32,800 nucleotides of DNA from Bacillota bacterium (GCA_023411175.1 JAEYPB010000038.1:1-32800), one strand, 5' to 3'; shown: positions 1 to 8,516, counted from the stretch's first letter. Made by a program: numbers and translations. Notes: a model not told the origin generated them from the letters alone.

Positions 1-2
1 GC

Positions 3-578
3 GGCGGACAGACCTACACCACGGAGCAGATGCTGACCTACGCCATCCAGGACGAGTACATGGCGCTGGCGGAGTATCGCGCGATCATCGAAAAGCACGG
101 GGCGCTGCGGCCGTTCACCAGCCTGATCGAGGCCGAGCAGAGGCACATCGACCTTCTGAAACCGCTCTTCACGGCGTACGGCGTGGCGGTGCCTGAGGAC
201 GACGCCGCGGGCCGTGTGACCGCGCCTGAGACGCTGACGGAAGCGTACGAGGCGGGCCTCAAGGCGGAGACCGACAACACCGCGATGTACGGCGCGTTTC
301 TTTCGCAGACCCTGCCCGATGACGTGAAGGCAGTGTTCGCCTCTTTGAAAGCCGCTTCCGAGAACCATCGGTCCACATTTGAGCGCAGGATTTCCGGCCA
401 GATTGGAAATGCCCAGGGCAACCGAAACGGTCGCGGCAATGGCAGCATGAACGGGCGTGGCAATGGCAACGGTCGCGGCAACGGCAACGTGAACGGTCGC
501 GGCAACGCGTACAACAACGGCGGCAACCGCGGCGACTACCCGAACTGTTCAAACTGCCCGTATTGCCCGGCGGCGTAA
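3..578 (+). CDS. Ferritin-like (DUF2202-type) protein, 5' partial
   Basis: The frame is open to the left edge, so the true start lies outside the window. The visible part begins GGQTYTTEQM and runs to a TAA. The first ~125 residues look like a four-helix ferritin-like bundle of the DUF2202 kind, with spaced Glu and ExxH elements (DEYMALAEY, EAEQRHIDLL, ASENHRSTFE) suited to a di-metal site. After this the protein changes to a low-complexity tail of about 45 residues made of Asn-Gly-Arg-Gly units, encoded by imperfect tandem DNA repeats at about 415-530. It ends with a CSNCPYC cluster. The family is poorly characterised; metal binding is inferred from the motif pattern only. The repeat tail and terminal Cys cluster are unusual additions. 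Confidence 0.75.
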   Translation, partial: GGQTYTTEQMLTYAIQDEYMALAEYRAIIEKHGALRPFTSLIEAEQRHIDLLKPLFTAYGVAVPEDDAAGRVTAPETLTEAYEAGLKAETDNTAMYGAFLSQTLPDDVKAVFASLKAASENHRSTFERRISGQIGNAQGNRNGRGNGSMNGRGNGNGRGNGNVNGRGNAYNNGGNRGDYPNCSNCPYCPAA

Positions 579-611
579 CGCCCGGGGTTCAGCATCATCA
601 TACCCATGTGG

Positions 612-650
612 ACCGGAAACCCGCCGGTGAACGGCGGGTTTCCGGTTTTA
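612..650 (+). terminator. Rho-independent terminator after the ferritin-like gene
   Basis: A perfect 15-bp stem (612-626 pairs with 632-646) with a 5-base loop GTGAA is followed by a T-rich end. It begins 33 bases after the stop codon. It also reads as a hairpin on the minus strand but lacks a good T run there. Confidence 0.9.
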
Positions 651-798
651 TAGCGAGCATCATCATTCAGAAGCCTTCGGTGCGCAACGCCAAACCGCGA
701 TTCTGACGGATGCGAACAATCGCATTTCTCCGAAGCGTTTCGGACGCCGTGTTGCCCACCTTCTGCAAGAAAAAGGGCGTGGCAGGTGGTTCTCGACC

Positions 799-1113
799 TT
801 ACCCAAAGAAAGGCGCGCGCCGCATCGTGTAGCTTTCGACGGATTCGACGATCGGCCCGGACGCCTCGCTTTCCTGTTTGGCGCGAATCCACTCCGGATC
901 CTCCCGGAAGGAAGCCCAGGCCCTCTCCTTCGCCTCGGCGCTTTCAAACGCGCACACGTAATAAATGCGCTCCGCACCCTCGCCGTCGACCCAGAAATCG
1001 GTCACCTTGATGCCGTGGCGAGGGAAGATGGAGAGCGTATGGTTCTGAAACCGATCGCAAATCGCCTTCTGCCGGTCGGGATGCATGTGGTAAATGCGCA
1101 GCTCGTAGATCAT
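799..1113 (-). CDS. NIPSNAP family protein
   Basis: A 104-residue protein that starts MIYELRIYHM, the typical opening of NIPSNAP-domain proteins, followed by a ferredoxin-like dimeric alpha/beta barrel pattern (strand IKVTDFWVD, strand IYYVCAFES, helix AEAKERAWASF). The start is supported by an AAGGGG ribosome site seven bases upstream. Bacterial members are small stand-alone domains of mostly unknown function, so no reaction is assigned. It is divergent from the Ugp-like operon and seems monocistronic. Confidence in the family is good; the function is unknown. Confidence 0.8.
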   Translation of the reverse strand: MIYELRIYHMHPDRQKAICDRFQNHTLSIFPRHGIKVTDFWVDGEGAERIYYVCAFESAEAKERAWASFREDPEWIRAKQESEASGPIVESVESYTMRRAPFFG

Positions 1114-1149
1114 GGGAATGCCCCTTTCAATCGTTTGTAAGCCTGATGC

Positions 1150-1179
1150 ATTTTAACACGGGCCGCCGCGGGGCTGCAA
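1150..1179 (-). promoter_or_regulatory. Putative promoter of the NIPSNAP gene
   Basis: On the minus strand TTGCAG (1179-1174) and TAAAAT (1155-1150) are separated by 18 bases, about 37 bases upstream of the start codon. This is a pattern match only. Confidence 0.4.
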
Positions 1180-1305
1180 GCGCGCGTGGCGTTCCTGCGC
1201 CCGCAGAAGAGGCGGAGGTTTTTACCGAATCATAATGTTCCACAGCGGATCTATTCTTGCTCAACGTATTCGGCAAATGGTTATGAAAAACCGGCAAGAG
1301 GCGGA

Positions 1306-1334
1306 TTGATTTTTGTGCCTATATATGCTAGAAT
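1306..1334 (+). promoter_or_regulatory. Sigma-A-type promoter of the Ugp-like operon
   Basis: TTGATT (1306-1311), a 17-base spacer and TAGAAT (1329-1334), with a TGC extended -10 element immediately before the -10. It lies 56 bases upstream of the binding-protein start. An 11-base element GAATCATAATG (1227-1237) recurs as GAATCATTATG (1341-1351) on either side of it; no regulator can be named. Confidence 0.7.
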
Positions 1335-1389
1335 GCGATAGAATCATTATGGAAGGGTGAGAGAAACTCACTCAAAAAGGAGGCCCCCT

Positions 1390-2769
1390 ATGAATCGCTT
1401 CTCCAGATTCGTCTCCTGCCTGTTGGTCCTGTGTATCCTGTTGTCCTTTGGCTTCGTTTCCGCCCTGGCAGAGGCCGCACCCACGCCTGCGCCGGTGCCC
1501 GAGGGACGCCGCGAGGTGGTTTTCTGGCATTGCTTTGGCGGCACCATCGGTGAGGCCGTGCAGCGCGTGGTCGACAACTACAACGGCTCCCAGGATGAGA
1601 TTTGGGTGACGGCTATTTTTCAGGGCGCGTATGACGACTGCCTGACCAAGCTCAAGGCTGCGGTTCCGGCGGGCACGGGTCCGGACATGTTCCAGATGTT
1701 CGAGCTGGGCACCACCTTCCTGGTGAATTCCGGCTGGACCATCCCCTTCCAGGAGATGCTCGAGAAGGACGCCGAGCCCTACGTCATGATCGACGACATC
1801 GAGCCGGCGCTGCGCAACTACTACACCTACGACGGCAAGATGGTCTGCATCCCCTTCAACCCCTCCACGCCCATCATGTACTTCAACAAGACGGCGTTCG
1901 TTGAGGCCGGGTTGGATCCCGCCGCCCCTCCCACCACCTTTGCGGAGATCGCGGCCATCGCCGACAAGCTGACCGTCAAGGAAGGCAACCGGACCATCCG
2001 CCATGCCATGGGCCTGCCGATCTACGGCTGGTTCTTTGAGAACTTCCTGGCCGGCATGGGCGCCAACTATGTGAACATGGACAACGGCCGCACCGGCCAT
2101 GCCACCGCCATCGAGTTCGATACCAGCGGTGCGGGCAAGCAGATCATGGAGACCTGGAAGCAGATGGTGGATGACGGCGTCATCTACAACTTCGGCGCGG
2201 ACAATGCCGCTTCCCGCGACGCTTTCATTGCCGGCCAGACCTGCATCATCCTGGAGTCCACCGCCCAGCTCAAGACCCTCCTCAACGGCATTGGCGGCAA
2301 GTTTGAGCTTGGCACCGCCTACCTGCCCAGCATGCTGGAAAAGACCCAGAACGGCGTGATCATCGGCGGCGCCAACCTGTGGCTGTGCAAGAACGAGGAT
2401 CAGCAGAGGGTCAACGATGCCTGGACCTTCATCAAGTACGCCACCTCCGCGGCCGTCTCCGCGCAGTTCAGCATGGATACCGGCTACTTCTGCGCCAACA
2501 CGACCGCGTATGACGAACCCTCCTTCCAGACCTACCTCAAGGAGAACCCCAACTTCCTCACGGCCATCAACCAGCTCCACGACTGCCCCATCAGCTTCGC
2601 CACGCAGGGCGCGTCCGTGGGCGTGATGCCTGAGCTTCGGGCCATCTTCCAGGAGGAAGCCGCCCTGTACCTCGACGACGCCGAGTCCGTGGAAGACATG
2701 CTCAATAACATTGCCGAAAAGGGCAACGCCGCCATCCAGGGCTACAACAAGACGGCTTACGGCGAATAA
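1390..2769 (+). CDS. ABC transporter substrate-binding protein, UgpB-like (family 1)
   Basis: A 459-residue exported solute-binding protein. The start at 1390 is chosen because an AAAAAGGAGG site lies seven bases upstream; an in-frame upstream ATG has no such site. A signal peptide covers residues 1 to about 27 (hydrophobic core LLVLCILLSFGF, likely signal peptidase I cut after ALA). The mature part begins with a Pro/Ala-rich linker and then REVVFWHCFGG, typical of family-1 carbohydrate/glycerol-3-phosphate binding proteins. Two UgpA/UgpE-like permeases and a GDPD follow, so the ligand is probably a glycerophosphodiester, glycerol-3-phosphate or a related sugar. It has no convincing lipobox, so membrane anchoring is unclear. 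Ligand identity is inferred from neighbours only. Confidence 0.85.
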   Translation: MNRFSRFVSCLLVLCILLSFGFVSALAEAAPTPAPVPEGRREVVFWHCFGGTIGEAVQRVVDNYNGSQDEIWVTAIFQGAYDDCLTKLKAAVPAGTGPDMFQMFELGTTFLVNSGWTIPFQEMLEKDAEPYVMIDDIEPALRNYYTYDGKMVCIPFNPSTPIMYFNKTAFVEAGLDPAAPPTTFAEIAAIADKLTVKEGNRTIRHAMGLPIYGWFFENFLAGMGANYVNMDNGRTGHATAIEFDTSGAGKQIMETWKQMVDDGVIYNFGADNAASRDAFIAGQTCIILESTAQLKTLLNGIGGKFELGTAYLPSMLEKTQNGVIIGGANLWLCKNEDQQRVNDAWTFIKYATSAAVSAQFSMDTGYFCANTTAYDEPSFQTYLKENPNFLTAINQLHDCPISFATQGASVGVMPELRAIFQEEAALYLDDAESVEDMLNNIAEKGNAAIQGYNKTAYGE

Positions 2770-2851
2770 GCGCCATTCCCTCGAAGTCTGTCGCGCCGGG
2801 TGCACGCAGGTGCGCTCGGTGCGATGGCTTTCGGGCGCGGCTCTGCCGCAC

Positions 2852-2875
2852 AAGACGCCCCAGTGGGGCGTTTTT
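2852..2875 (+). terminator. Terminator between binding protein and permease genes
   Basis: A 7-bp stem ACGCCCC/GGGGCGT with a 3-base loop, followed by a T run. It sits 82 bases after the binding-protein stop codon, before the permeases. Partial termination here would give more binding protein than permease, as is common for ABC importers. Confidence 0.75.
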
Positions 2876-3179
2876 GAACCCCGGGGATTCAAGATAGACT
2901 ACGAGTGCGCATGCCTGTATCGTGGCAACTCTCATATGTAAATCGAACATTGATGCGTCGCTATGTCGATCCTTTTTGTGGAGACCAGGTCGCTTCGCGT
3001 ACTGATTTTGCACCGGGCGCCGCGTTGCCGCCTTCCGCTGGAGCGCATCATGCTCATCCCGCCGAGGCGTATCCGGAAGGGCCTCCCCGCTCCTCAATCA
3101 AAGAACCTCGTCTGTTTGGGCGCATTACTGTTTTCCATCGGTATAAATTCGGTTGTGCAAGCAAGAAGGAGTACGCAAT
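2876..3179. other. Gene-free stretch before the first permease
   Basis: About 300 bases after the terminator. No coding frame with a ribosome site or family resemblance was seen. A TATAAA (3142-3147) could be a -10 element for the permease gene, but no matching -35 lies at 16-18 bases. An AAGGAG at 3165-3170 is the permease ribosome site. Confidence 0.5.
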
Positions 3180-4076
3180 ATGAACAGGGCACCAGCCACC
3201 CAGCGGGCGGCCGGAAAGGGCAAAAGGTTTTTGTCACACGCCGCTCCCTATCTGTACATTCTCCCCGCCATGGTGATCATGGCGCTGTTCGTGTTTATCC
3301 CCTTTGGGAACACGATCAACCTGAGCACGGCGCTCACCGACGCGAACGGCGCCGTCGTCGCCCGGGTGGGGCTGCAAAATTACTGGGATAGTTTCGTCCA
3401 GACGGATTTCCAGCAGATACTCGGCGTGACGTTTCAATTTGCGCTGATCGTCGTGGTGGGTTCCATCCTGATGGGCCTGATCACCGGGATCCTCGCCAAC
3501 GAGCAGTTCTTCGGTCGAAGCGTTTTTCGGACCGTGTACGCCATGCCGCTGGCGGTGTCTTCCGCGGCGATTTCGGTAATCTTCCTGTTCATCATGCACC
3601 CCACCTTCGGCATCCTCAACTACCTTTTGCAGACGGACATCAAATGGCTGCGCAGCGTCAAGTACGCGCTGGGCTCCGTGTCCTTCGTGACGATTTGGAT
3701 GAACGTTGGACTGAACTTCATCTTCGTAATCGCGGCGCTGCAGTCGGTGGATCATTCGCTGTATGAAGCGGCGTCCATTGAGGGCGTGGGCTTTTTCGGC
3801 AAGCACTGGTACGTGACCTTCCCGTCCATTTCGCCCACGCTGTTCTTCCTGCTGATCGTCAACATCATCAACACCTTCCAGGCTTACGCCCAGATCAACC
3901 TGCTGACCCAGGGCGGACCCGGAAAGTACACCACGAACATCGTATACAGCATCTACCTGGAGGCCTTCCGCTACTCGCGCTTCCACGTAGCGGCCGCCCA
4001 GTCCGTCATCCTGTTCGTAATGATCTTTATCCTGACGATGATTCAGTTCAAGCTCGAAAAGAAGGTGACATACTGA
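3180..4076 (+). CDS. ABC transporter permease, UgpA-like
   Basis: A 298-residue integral membrane subunit. The start at 3180 follows an AAGGAG site by nine bases. The N terminus is short and basic, followed by a first membrane segment (YLYILPAMVIMALFVFIPF) and the usual six-segment MalF/UgpA pattern. The EAA loop that contacts the ATPase is visible as YEAASIEGVGFFGKHWYVTFP. It forms a heterodimer with the next permease, which overlaps its stop codon by one base (TGATG), indicating translational coupling. The substrate is not visible in the sequence itself. Confidence 0.9.
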   Translation: MNRAPATQRAAGKGKRFLSHAAPYLYILPAMVIMALFVFIPFGNTINLSTALTDANGAVVARVGLQNYWDSFVQTDFQQILGVTFQFALIVVVGSILMGLITGILANEQFFGRSVFRTVYAMPLAVSSAAISVIFLFIMHPTFGILNYLLQTDIKWLRSVKYALGSVSFVTIWMNVGLNFIFVIAALQSVDHSLYEAASIEGVGFFGKHWYVTFPSISPTLFFLLIVNIINTFQAYAQINLLTQGGPGKYTTNIVYSIYLEAFRYSRFHVAAAQSVILFVMIFILTMIQFKLEKKVTY

Positions 4077-4900
4077 TGATCGTTCGGAAAAGCGCGAAAA
4101 TCCTGTTCTTTCTGGCCAACTTTGTGGTGGCTGCGATACTGGTGGCTCCGCTCCTGTACGCGCTGAGCGCCAGCTTTATGACGGAGGGCGAGCTGATCAA
4201 CTACCCGCCCGCGATCATTCCTTCTTCTTTCTATACCCAGAACTATGTGGATGCGCTGCGCATGGCGCCCATCTTTCAATTTATCTTCAACTCCGCCGTC
4301 GTCGCCATCGCCTGCACCGCCGCGCAGCTTTTTACGGGCGCCCTGGCAGGCTACGCCTTTGGCGTGTTGAGATTCAAAGGACAAAAGGCGCTCTTCTTCC
4401 TGATGCTGGCCACCATGATGATTCCCGGCCAGGCCATCATCATTGCCAACTACCTCATGGTGGTTAGGATGGGGCTGGTGGATACCTTTGGCGCGCTGAT
4501 TTTGCCCTATACCGCCAGCGCCTTCTGCATCTTCAACATGCGCCAGGCATTTTTGTCCCTGCCCAAGGAACTGAACGAGTCCGCCATGATCGACGGCTGC
4601 AACTCGCTGCAGTTTTTTGTTCGGATCGGGCTGCCCCTGACCAAGCCCTTTCTGGGCTCCCTGGGGATTTACACCTTCCTGGGCGTGTGGAACCAGTATC
4701 TGTGGCCGCTCCTCGTGACCAACTCGGTGAAGATGCGCACCGTGCAGATCGGCATCGGCATGCTGCAAAACGCCGAGGGCAACTCCTACGGCCCCGTCAT
4801 GGCCGCTGCCATCATGATTCTGGTGCCCTCCATCCTGATTTTCATTATCGGCCAAAAGTCGCTGATCTCCGGCCTGACCGCCGGCGCCATCAAGGGTTAA
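4076..4900 (+). CDS. ABC transporter permease, UgpE-like
   Basis: A 274-residue membrane subunit of the MalG/UgpE type with about six membrane segments; the first is at residues 9-30 (ILFFLANFVVAAILVAPLLY). The EAA-type loop reads ELNESAMIDGCNSLQFFVRIGLPL. Its start overlaps the stop of the preceding permease by one base. It completes the membrane pore, but no ATPase gene lies in this operon, so the pair probably uses a shared MsmX/UgpC-like ATPase encoded elsewhere. The next gene is a GDPD 183 bases downstream. Confidence 0.9.
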   Translation: MIVRKSAKILFFLANFVVAAILVAPLLYALSASFMTEGELINYPPAIIPSSFYTQNYVDALRMAPIFQFIFNSAVVAIACTAAQLFTGALAGYAFGVLRFKGQKALFFLMLATMMIPGQAIIIANYLMVVRMGLVDTFGALILPYTASAFCIFNMRQAFLSLPKELNESAMIDGCNSLQFFVRIGLPLTKPFLGSLGIYTFLGVWNQYLWPLLVTNSVKMRTVQIGIGMLQNAEGNSYGPVMAAAIMILVPSILIFIIGQKSLISGLTAGAIKG

Positions 4901-5083
4901 AGGTGCGCATGCGGAACTACCCTCCCACCCGCTGCGGAGGGGCTTGGCGTCCTGTATGCGACTGTTGACGGTTCGAAAGCATCGGTGTAGAATTGCTGCG
5001 GAGTGCGGCGGGATGCGCTGGACTTTTGGAGCCGGGATTGGTTTACCTAAGAGATGATTCCAAGAATGTGGAGTGTGAGGATC

Positions 5084-5833
5084 ATGCCGCGGAGAGTATA
5101 CGGGCATCGGGGCGCGAGTGGTTACGCGCCGGAAAATACGCTGGAAGCCTTTGAGTTGGCCGCGCGACAGGGTGCGCACGGCATTGAGCTGGATGTGCAC
5201 ATGAGCCGGGACGGCGAGCTGGTGGTGGCGCACGACGAAACCGTGGACCGCGTTTCGGACGGCACTGGCCGCCTGCGCGACCTTTCGCTCCTGGAACTCA
5301 AGCGCCTGCGCTTCAACAAAACCCATCCGGAATACCGGGACGCCCGCATCCCGACGCTCGGGGAAGTATTTGAGCTGCTCGACGGTTTTGGCATCAGGAT
5401 CAACGTGGAACTAAAGAACAACCTGGTCGATTACCCTGACATGGAGAAGCGCTGTGTGGAACTGGCCGCGCGCATGGGCATGACGGACCGGGTGATCTAT
5501 TCCTCATTCAACCACCACAGCCTCGTGCGCGTAAAAGCCATCGACCCCTCGATTTACTGCGGGATTTTGTACGAATGCGCCATGGTCAGACCGTGGGAAT
5601 ATGCGAAGGCTTTGGGCATGAACGCGCTCCACCCGCATTTTTCGGAACTGAGGGTTCCCGGCGAGTGCGACGAGGCGCACGCGCTGGGGCTTGATGTCAA
5701 CCCCTGGACGGTCAACGAGGAGGAACATATCCGCATGACGTTTGATGCCGGCGCAGATTGGGTGATTACCAATTACCCGGATCGCGCGCTGGCGGTCCTC
5801 GCCACCCTTGACGCGAAGGGAACGCAGGCTTGA
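5084..5833 (+). CDS. Glycerophosphodiester phosphodiesterase (GDPD)
   Basis: A 249-residue cytosolic GDPD that would split glycerophosphodiesters into glycerol-3-phosphate and an alcohol. The start at 5084 (MPRRVYGHRG) has a GGAG ten bases upstream; earlier in-frame ATGs at 5054 and 5066 are less well supported. Catalytic motifs are intact: HRGASGYAPENT near the N terminus, ELDVH (metal-binding Glu and Asp), HDETVDR (second His) and a C-terminal WTVN followed by ITNYPD. It lacks a signal peptide, so the substrate must first be imported, presumably by the transporter encoded just upstream. This is a full-length family member with no odd residues. Confidence 0.93.
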   Translation: MPRRVYGHRGASGYAPENTLEAFELAARQGAHGIELDVHMSRDGELVVAHDETVDRVSDGTGRLRDLSLLELKRLRFNKTHPEYRDARIPTLGEVFELLDGFGIRINVELKNNLVDYPDMEKRCVELAARMGMTDRVIYSSFNHHSLVRVKAIDPSIYCGILYECAMVRPWEYAKALGMNALHPHFSELRVPGECDEAHALGLDVNPWTVNEEEHIRMTFDAGADWVITNYPDRALAVLATLDAKGTQA

Positions 5834-5885
5834 AGCGCGAAGATTCCGATTTCGACAGCTGAAGGCAGGCAAAAGTTAAGCAGAT

Positions 5886-5919
5886 AAAAAGGCGAGCCCC
5901 ATAACGGGTCTCGCCTTTT
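5886..5919. terminator. Bidirectional terminator between GDPD and M13 peptidase genes
   Basis: The stem AAAAGGCGAGCCC pairs with GGG-T-CTCGCCTTTT (one bulged T) around a CATAAC loop. A-rich and T-rich flanks let it act in both directions. It serves the plus-strand GDPD operon and is positioned to end the minus-strand operon that finishes at 6044. Confidence 0.85.
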
Positions 5920-6043
5920 GCCATGCCCGGAAACACGCGCCATACGGATGCCGCTGAAAACTATGCGCCTGTGGCGTGCTCCCGCCGGCGCGTTTGCCCA
6001 CGGCGAGACGCCTTCAAGCATCTCCTAAAGGGCATCGAGTCCA

Positions 6044-8023
6044 TTACCAGATGGCGACCCTTTCTTCGGGGGCGCGGTACATTCCATCGCCGGGCTGAAC
6101 GTCAAAGGTTGTGTAGAAATCGTCCATGTTTTGCAGCTGAATGTTCGCGCGCAGCTTGTTGGGCGCGTGGACATCCAGTTGAAGCAGCAGCGCTTCATAT
6201 TCCGGCGTGGCCTTTTGCCGCCAGATGGCGGCCCAGTTGGTGAAGAAGGCCGCCAGATCCGCGTCCTCTTCCGACTTGGCGGCTTCGAGCGCGCAGGCGA
6301 GCCCGCCCGCATCGGCCACATTTTCCGCCACGGTGAGGGCGCCGTTCACCGCGCCTCCGGCGTATGGAATGCCGTCAAACTCCGCTTCCATGGACTGCGA
6401 AAGCGCTTCGAATTTATCGTGGTCCTCCGCGGTCCACCAGTTTGCGAAGTTGCCCAACTCGTCGAACTTGGAGCCGTTGGGGTCAAAGGCGTGGGAGATT
6501 TCATGCGCGATAATCGCGCCGATGCCGCCGAAGTTCGCGGATGAGGATTGTTCCAGGCTGTAAAAGGGCGCTTGCAGGATCGCGGCCGGGAAGTTGATGC
6601 TGTTGTCCAGCGGCGAGTACATGGCGTTCACCGTGTCCGCGCTCAGCTGCCACAGGCTCCGATCTACAGGGGTGTTCCATTTTCCGTAGTTGTCCAGCTT
6701 GACAAGGCGCATGAACGCCATCGCGTTCCCGACCAGCGTGCCGCCCTCGGCTGCCGGTACGGTATGCATCTGGCCGTACAGCGGACGCGGCTCGTCCGGA
6801 TAGCCGACATTGATCGCCATGGTCTTCAGCTTTTTGATCGCCGTCGAGCGGGTATCGGCGCTAAGCCATGTGTTCGAGGACAGGCGCTTCTCATAGGTGG
6901 CGAGGATCGTTTCCACCATCTCGCGCACGTCCCGCTTCGCCTGCTCGCCGAAATAGGTTTGACCGTAGTAGATGCCCACCACTTCGCCAAACATGTCCGA
7001 CGCCAGGGCATACGCGCCTTTCTCGGGGGAGGGGGCTTCGGTTGTACCGGTAAGCATACGGGCGAAGCTGCCCGATTCCACGCGGAAGTCATCGCTGAGG
7101 TAGCGGGCGAGGCTGTTCACGGTGGAAACCAGCATCCAGCTCTTCATCGCCGGAAACGTATCCTCGTTGACCAGCTTGTTCAGCGCCGCGAAGTAATCGG
7201 GGTCGGTGGATACAATGGTGGAGGGAACCGCCCCCAGAAGTTCCTTAAGAGACCCGGCGAAATCAATAAAGTCAACCTGCGCGGCGAACTCCGAAAAATC
7301 CGTGGGGTTGTACAGCTTGGTATAATCGCTGGCCTCCTCGGCGCTCTTTATGTAGGGCGCGAGGCTTTCATCAAACGCGAGGGCCTGCCGCACAATTTCC
7401 GCGGCCTCCTCTTCCGTCTTGCCCGCCAGCATCAGGAGGTTGGCGGACATTTGCCCGTAGGCGCCCTGAAGCATGCCCTTCGTGGCTTCATCCGCATAGT
7501 AGGATTTGTCCATCAGGAACAGTCCGGGAGCCGATATATACAGTGCGTTGACGGAGGCGTCGCCCATGTCCGCCATGACGCCGACCCCAAAGGGCGCGGG
7601 CGCTCCCATCAGGTCCCACTGTGCCCACTGGTTGGAATAATCCGCCAGATCCTTGAGGTTCTCCACCATCTCCATGTAGGGCAACAAAGGTTCCGCGCCG
7701 GCGTCGTTGCGGGCTTCAAAGTCCAAAGCCAGGCGATAGAACTCGAGGAAGCTGGTCAGCGCCTTGTCCGGTTGCTTTTCGCCGCGAAGCATTGCATCAA
7801 AATCTTGCATCAAGGCTTCTTCCACGTCGTCGGAAAGATCCATGAAGCCGCCGACAGAGGGCCTGTCGGCCGGGATTGCGGCGGAAGCGAGCCATTCGCC
7901 GTTGACCGATTCGTAAAAGTCGTCCTTTGGCGAGAGCGCATCGGCCCCGACGGCCATCCCATTTCCGATAAACAGCATTGCCGCCACGAAAACGCACAGG
8001 AAACATAGAGTTCTTTTCTTCAT
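6044..8023 (-). CDS. M13 family metallopeptidase (PepO/neprilysin-like)
   Basis: A 659-residue zinc endopeptidase. A GAAGGAGG site stands a few bases before the ATG. The N terminus is a signal peptide or membrane anchor (LCFLCVFVAAMLFIGNGMA), so it acts outside the membrane. Then DDFYESVNGEWL, the usual M13 opening, is followed by the helical M13 N-terminal domain. The zinc site is HEISH (His about 507 and 511) with ENVAD (Glu about 567), and DVHAPNKLRAN carries the substrate-binding Asp/His/Arg motif. Length is normal. It follows the RsbW-like gene by 82 bases on the same strand with no clear terminator, so it may be the last gene of the peptide operon. Members cleave short peptides before hydrophobic residues; a role in trimming or degrading the peptide product is inference. 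Confidence 0.92.
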   Translation of the reverse strand: MKKRTLCFLCVFVAAMLFIGNGMAVGADALSPKDDFYESVNGEWLASAAIPADRPSVGGFMDLSDDVEEALMQDFDAMLRGEKQPDKALTSFLEFYRLALDFEARNDAGAEPLLPYMEMVENLKDLADYSNQWAQWDLMGAPAPFGVGVMADMGDASVNALYISAPGLFLMDKSYYADEATKGMLQGAYGQMSANLLMLAGKTEEEAAEIVRQALAFDESLAPYIKSAEEASDYTKLYNPTDFSEFAAQVDFIDFAGSLKELLGAVPSTIVSTDPDYFAALNKLVNEDTFPAMKSWMLVSTVNSLARYLSDDFRVESGSFARMLTGTTEAPSPEKGAYALASDMFGEVVGIYYGQTYFGEQAKRDVREMVETILATYEKRLSSNTWLSADTRSTAIKKLKTMAINVGYPDEPRPLYGQMHTVPAAEGGTLVGNAMAFMRLVKLDNYGKWNTPVDRSLWQLSADTVNAMYSPLDNSINFPAAILQAPFYSLEQSSSANFGGIGAIIAHEISHAFDPNGSKFDELGNFANWWTAEDHDKFEALSQSMEAEFDGIPYAGGAVNGALTVAENVADAGGLACALEAAKSEEDADLAAFFTNWAAIWRQKATPEYEALLLQLDVHAPNKLRANIQLQNMDDFYTTFDVQPGDGMYRAPEERVAIW

Positions 8024-8047
8024 GCCGCGCCTCCTTCAATATTCTTG

Positions 8048-8060
8048 CCGGGTGAAAAAA
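8048..8060. promoter_or_regulatory. 13-base element shared with the precursor promoter
   Basis: CCGGGTGAAAAAA here is identical to 19030-19042, inside the repeat array upstream of the precursor gene. It lies 25 bases before the M13 start, so a bound regulator would sit unusually close to the transcript start. Function is unproven. Confidence 0.35.
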
Positions 8061-8105
8061 CCTATCGTTGAAATCCCGGGGCCTGACGGAACTCCGGCGG
8101 TTTCG

Positions 8106-8516
8106 CTACGCCAGCGCCTTTGTCAGCGTCAGGACATTCCGGTCTGAATCATGCGCGTAATGGATTGAGTCGGCGATCTTTTTGGCCATGAAGACGCCCA
8201 ACCCGCCGATCTCCCGGTCCTCGGCCGAAAGGGTGACGTCCGGGTCCGGTCTTTCGAGCGGGTTGTAGGGCGTTCCGCGATCCAGAAAGCGCAGCACAGC
8301 GACGGGCGGCTCGCCCGCGACGCCGACTTCGATCGTGGCCTCGCCTTCGCCGGGGGTGTAGGCGTAGCGCGCGATGTTGACGAAGATCTCCTCCGCCGCG
8401 ACGGCCAGCCGCGCCTGCGCCTTGGGCGGGCAGTTGTGCGCTTCCAGTTCCAGGCCGATGAACTCAAGGATGTCATCCAGCTTGTCGATCCGGGCGGGAA
8501 CGGTCAGGCTCTTCAC
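8106..8516 (-). CDS. RsbW/SpoIIAB-like ATP-binding protein (anti-sigma kinase type)
   Basis: A 136-residue GHKL-fold protein. The N box is visible as AAEEIFVNIARYAY, the G1 box as DRGTPYNP and the G2 box as GGLGVFMAKK, as in RsbW-type serine kinases that bind a sigma factor or another target. Translation starts at a GTG whose last bases overlap the upstream phosphatase stop (GTGA), with an AGGGGAG site inside the phosphatase coding end. It is the kinase side of a partner-switching set with the phosphatase and STAS protein. No sigma factor gene is in the window, so the controlled partner is unknown. Confidence 0.87.
   Translation of the reverse strand: MKSLTVPARIDKLDDILEFIGLELEAHNCPPKAQARLAVAAEEIFVNIARYAYTPGEGEATIEVGVAGEPPVAVLRFLDRGTPYNPLERPDPDVTLSAEDREIGGLGVFMAKKIADSIHYAHDSDRNVLTLTKALA

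Noticed and set aside
758..789. Possible terminator of the NIPSNAP gene (CCACCT/AGGTGG)
   Set aside because: Only six base pairs with a 20-base loop and no T run on the relevant side.
1355..1360. GGGTGA before the UgpB-like gene as another site for the MalT-like regulator
   Set aside because: A single six-base match is expected by chance many times in a window of this size, and no 11-base periodic copies surround it.
2905..3391. Overlapping small open frames in the gap before the first permease
   Set aside because: No ribosome sites or recognisable domains, and the second runs out of frame into the permease gene.
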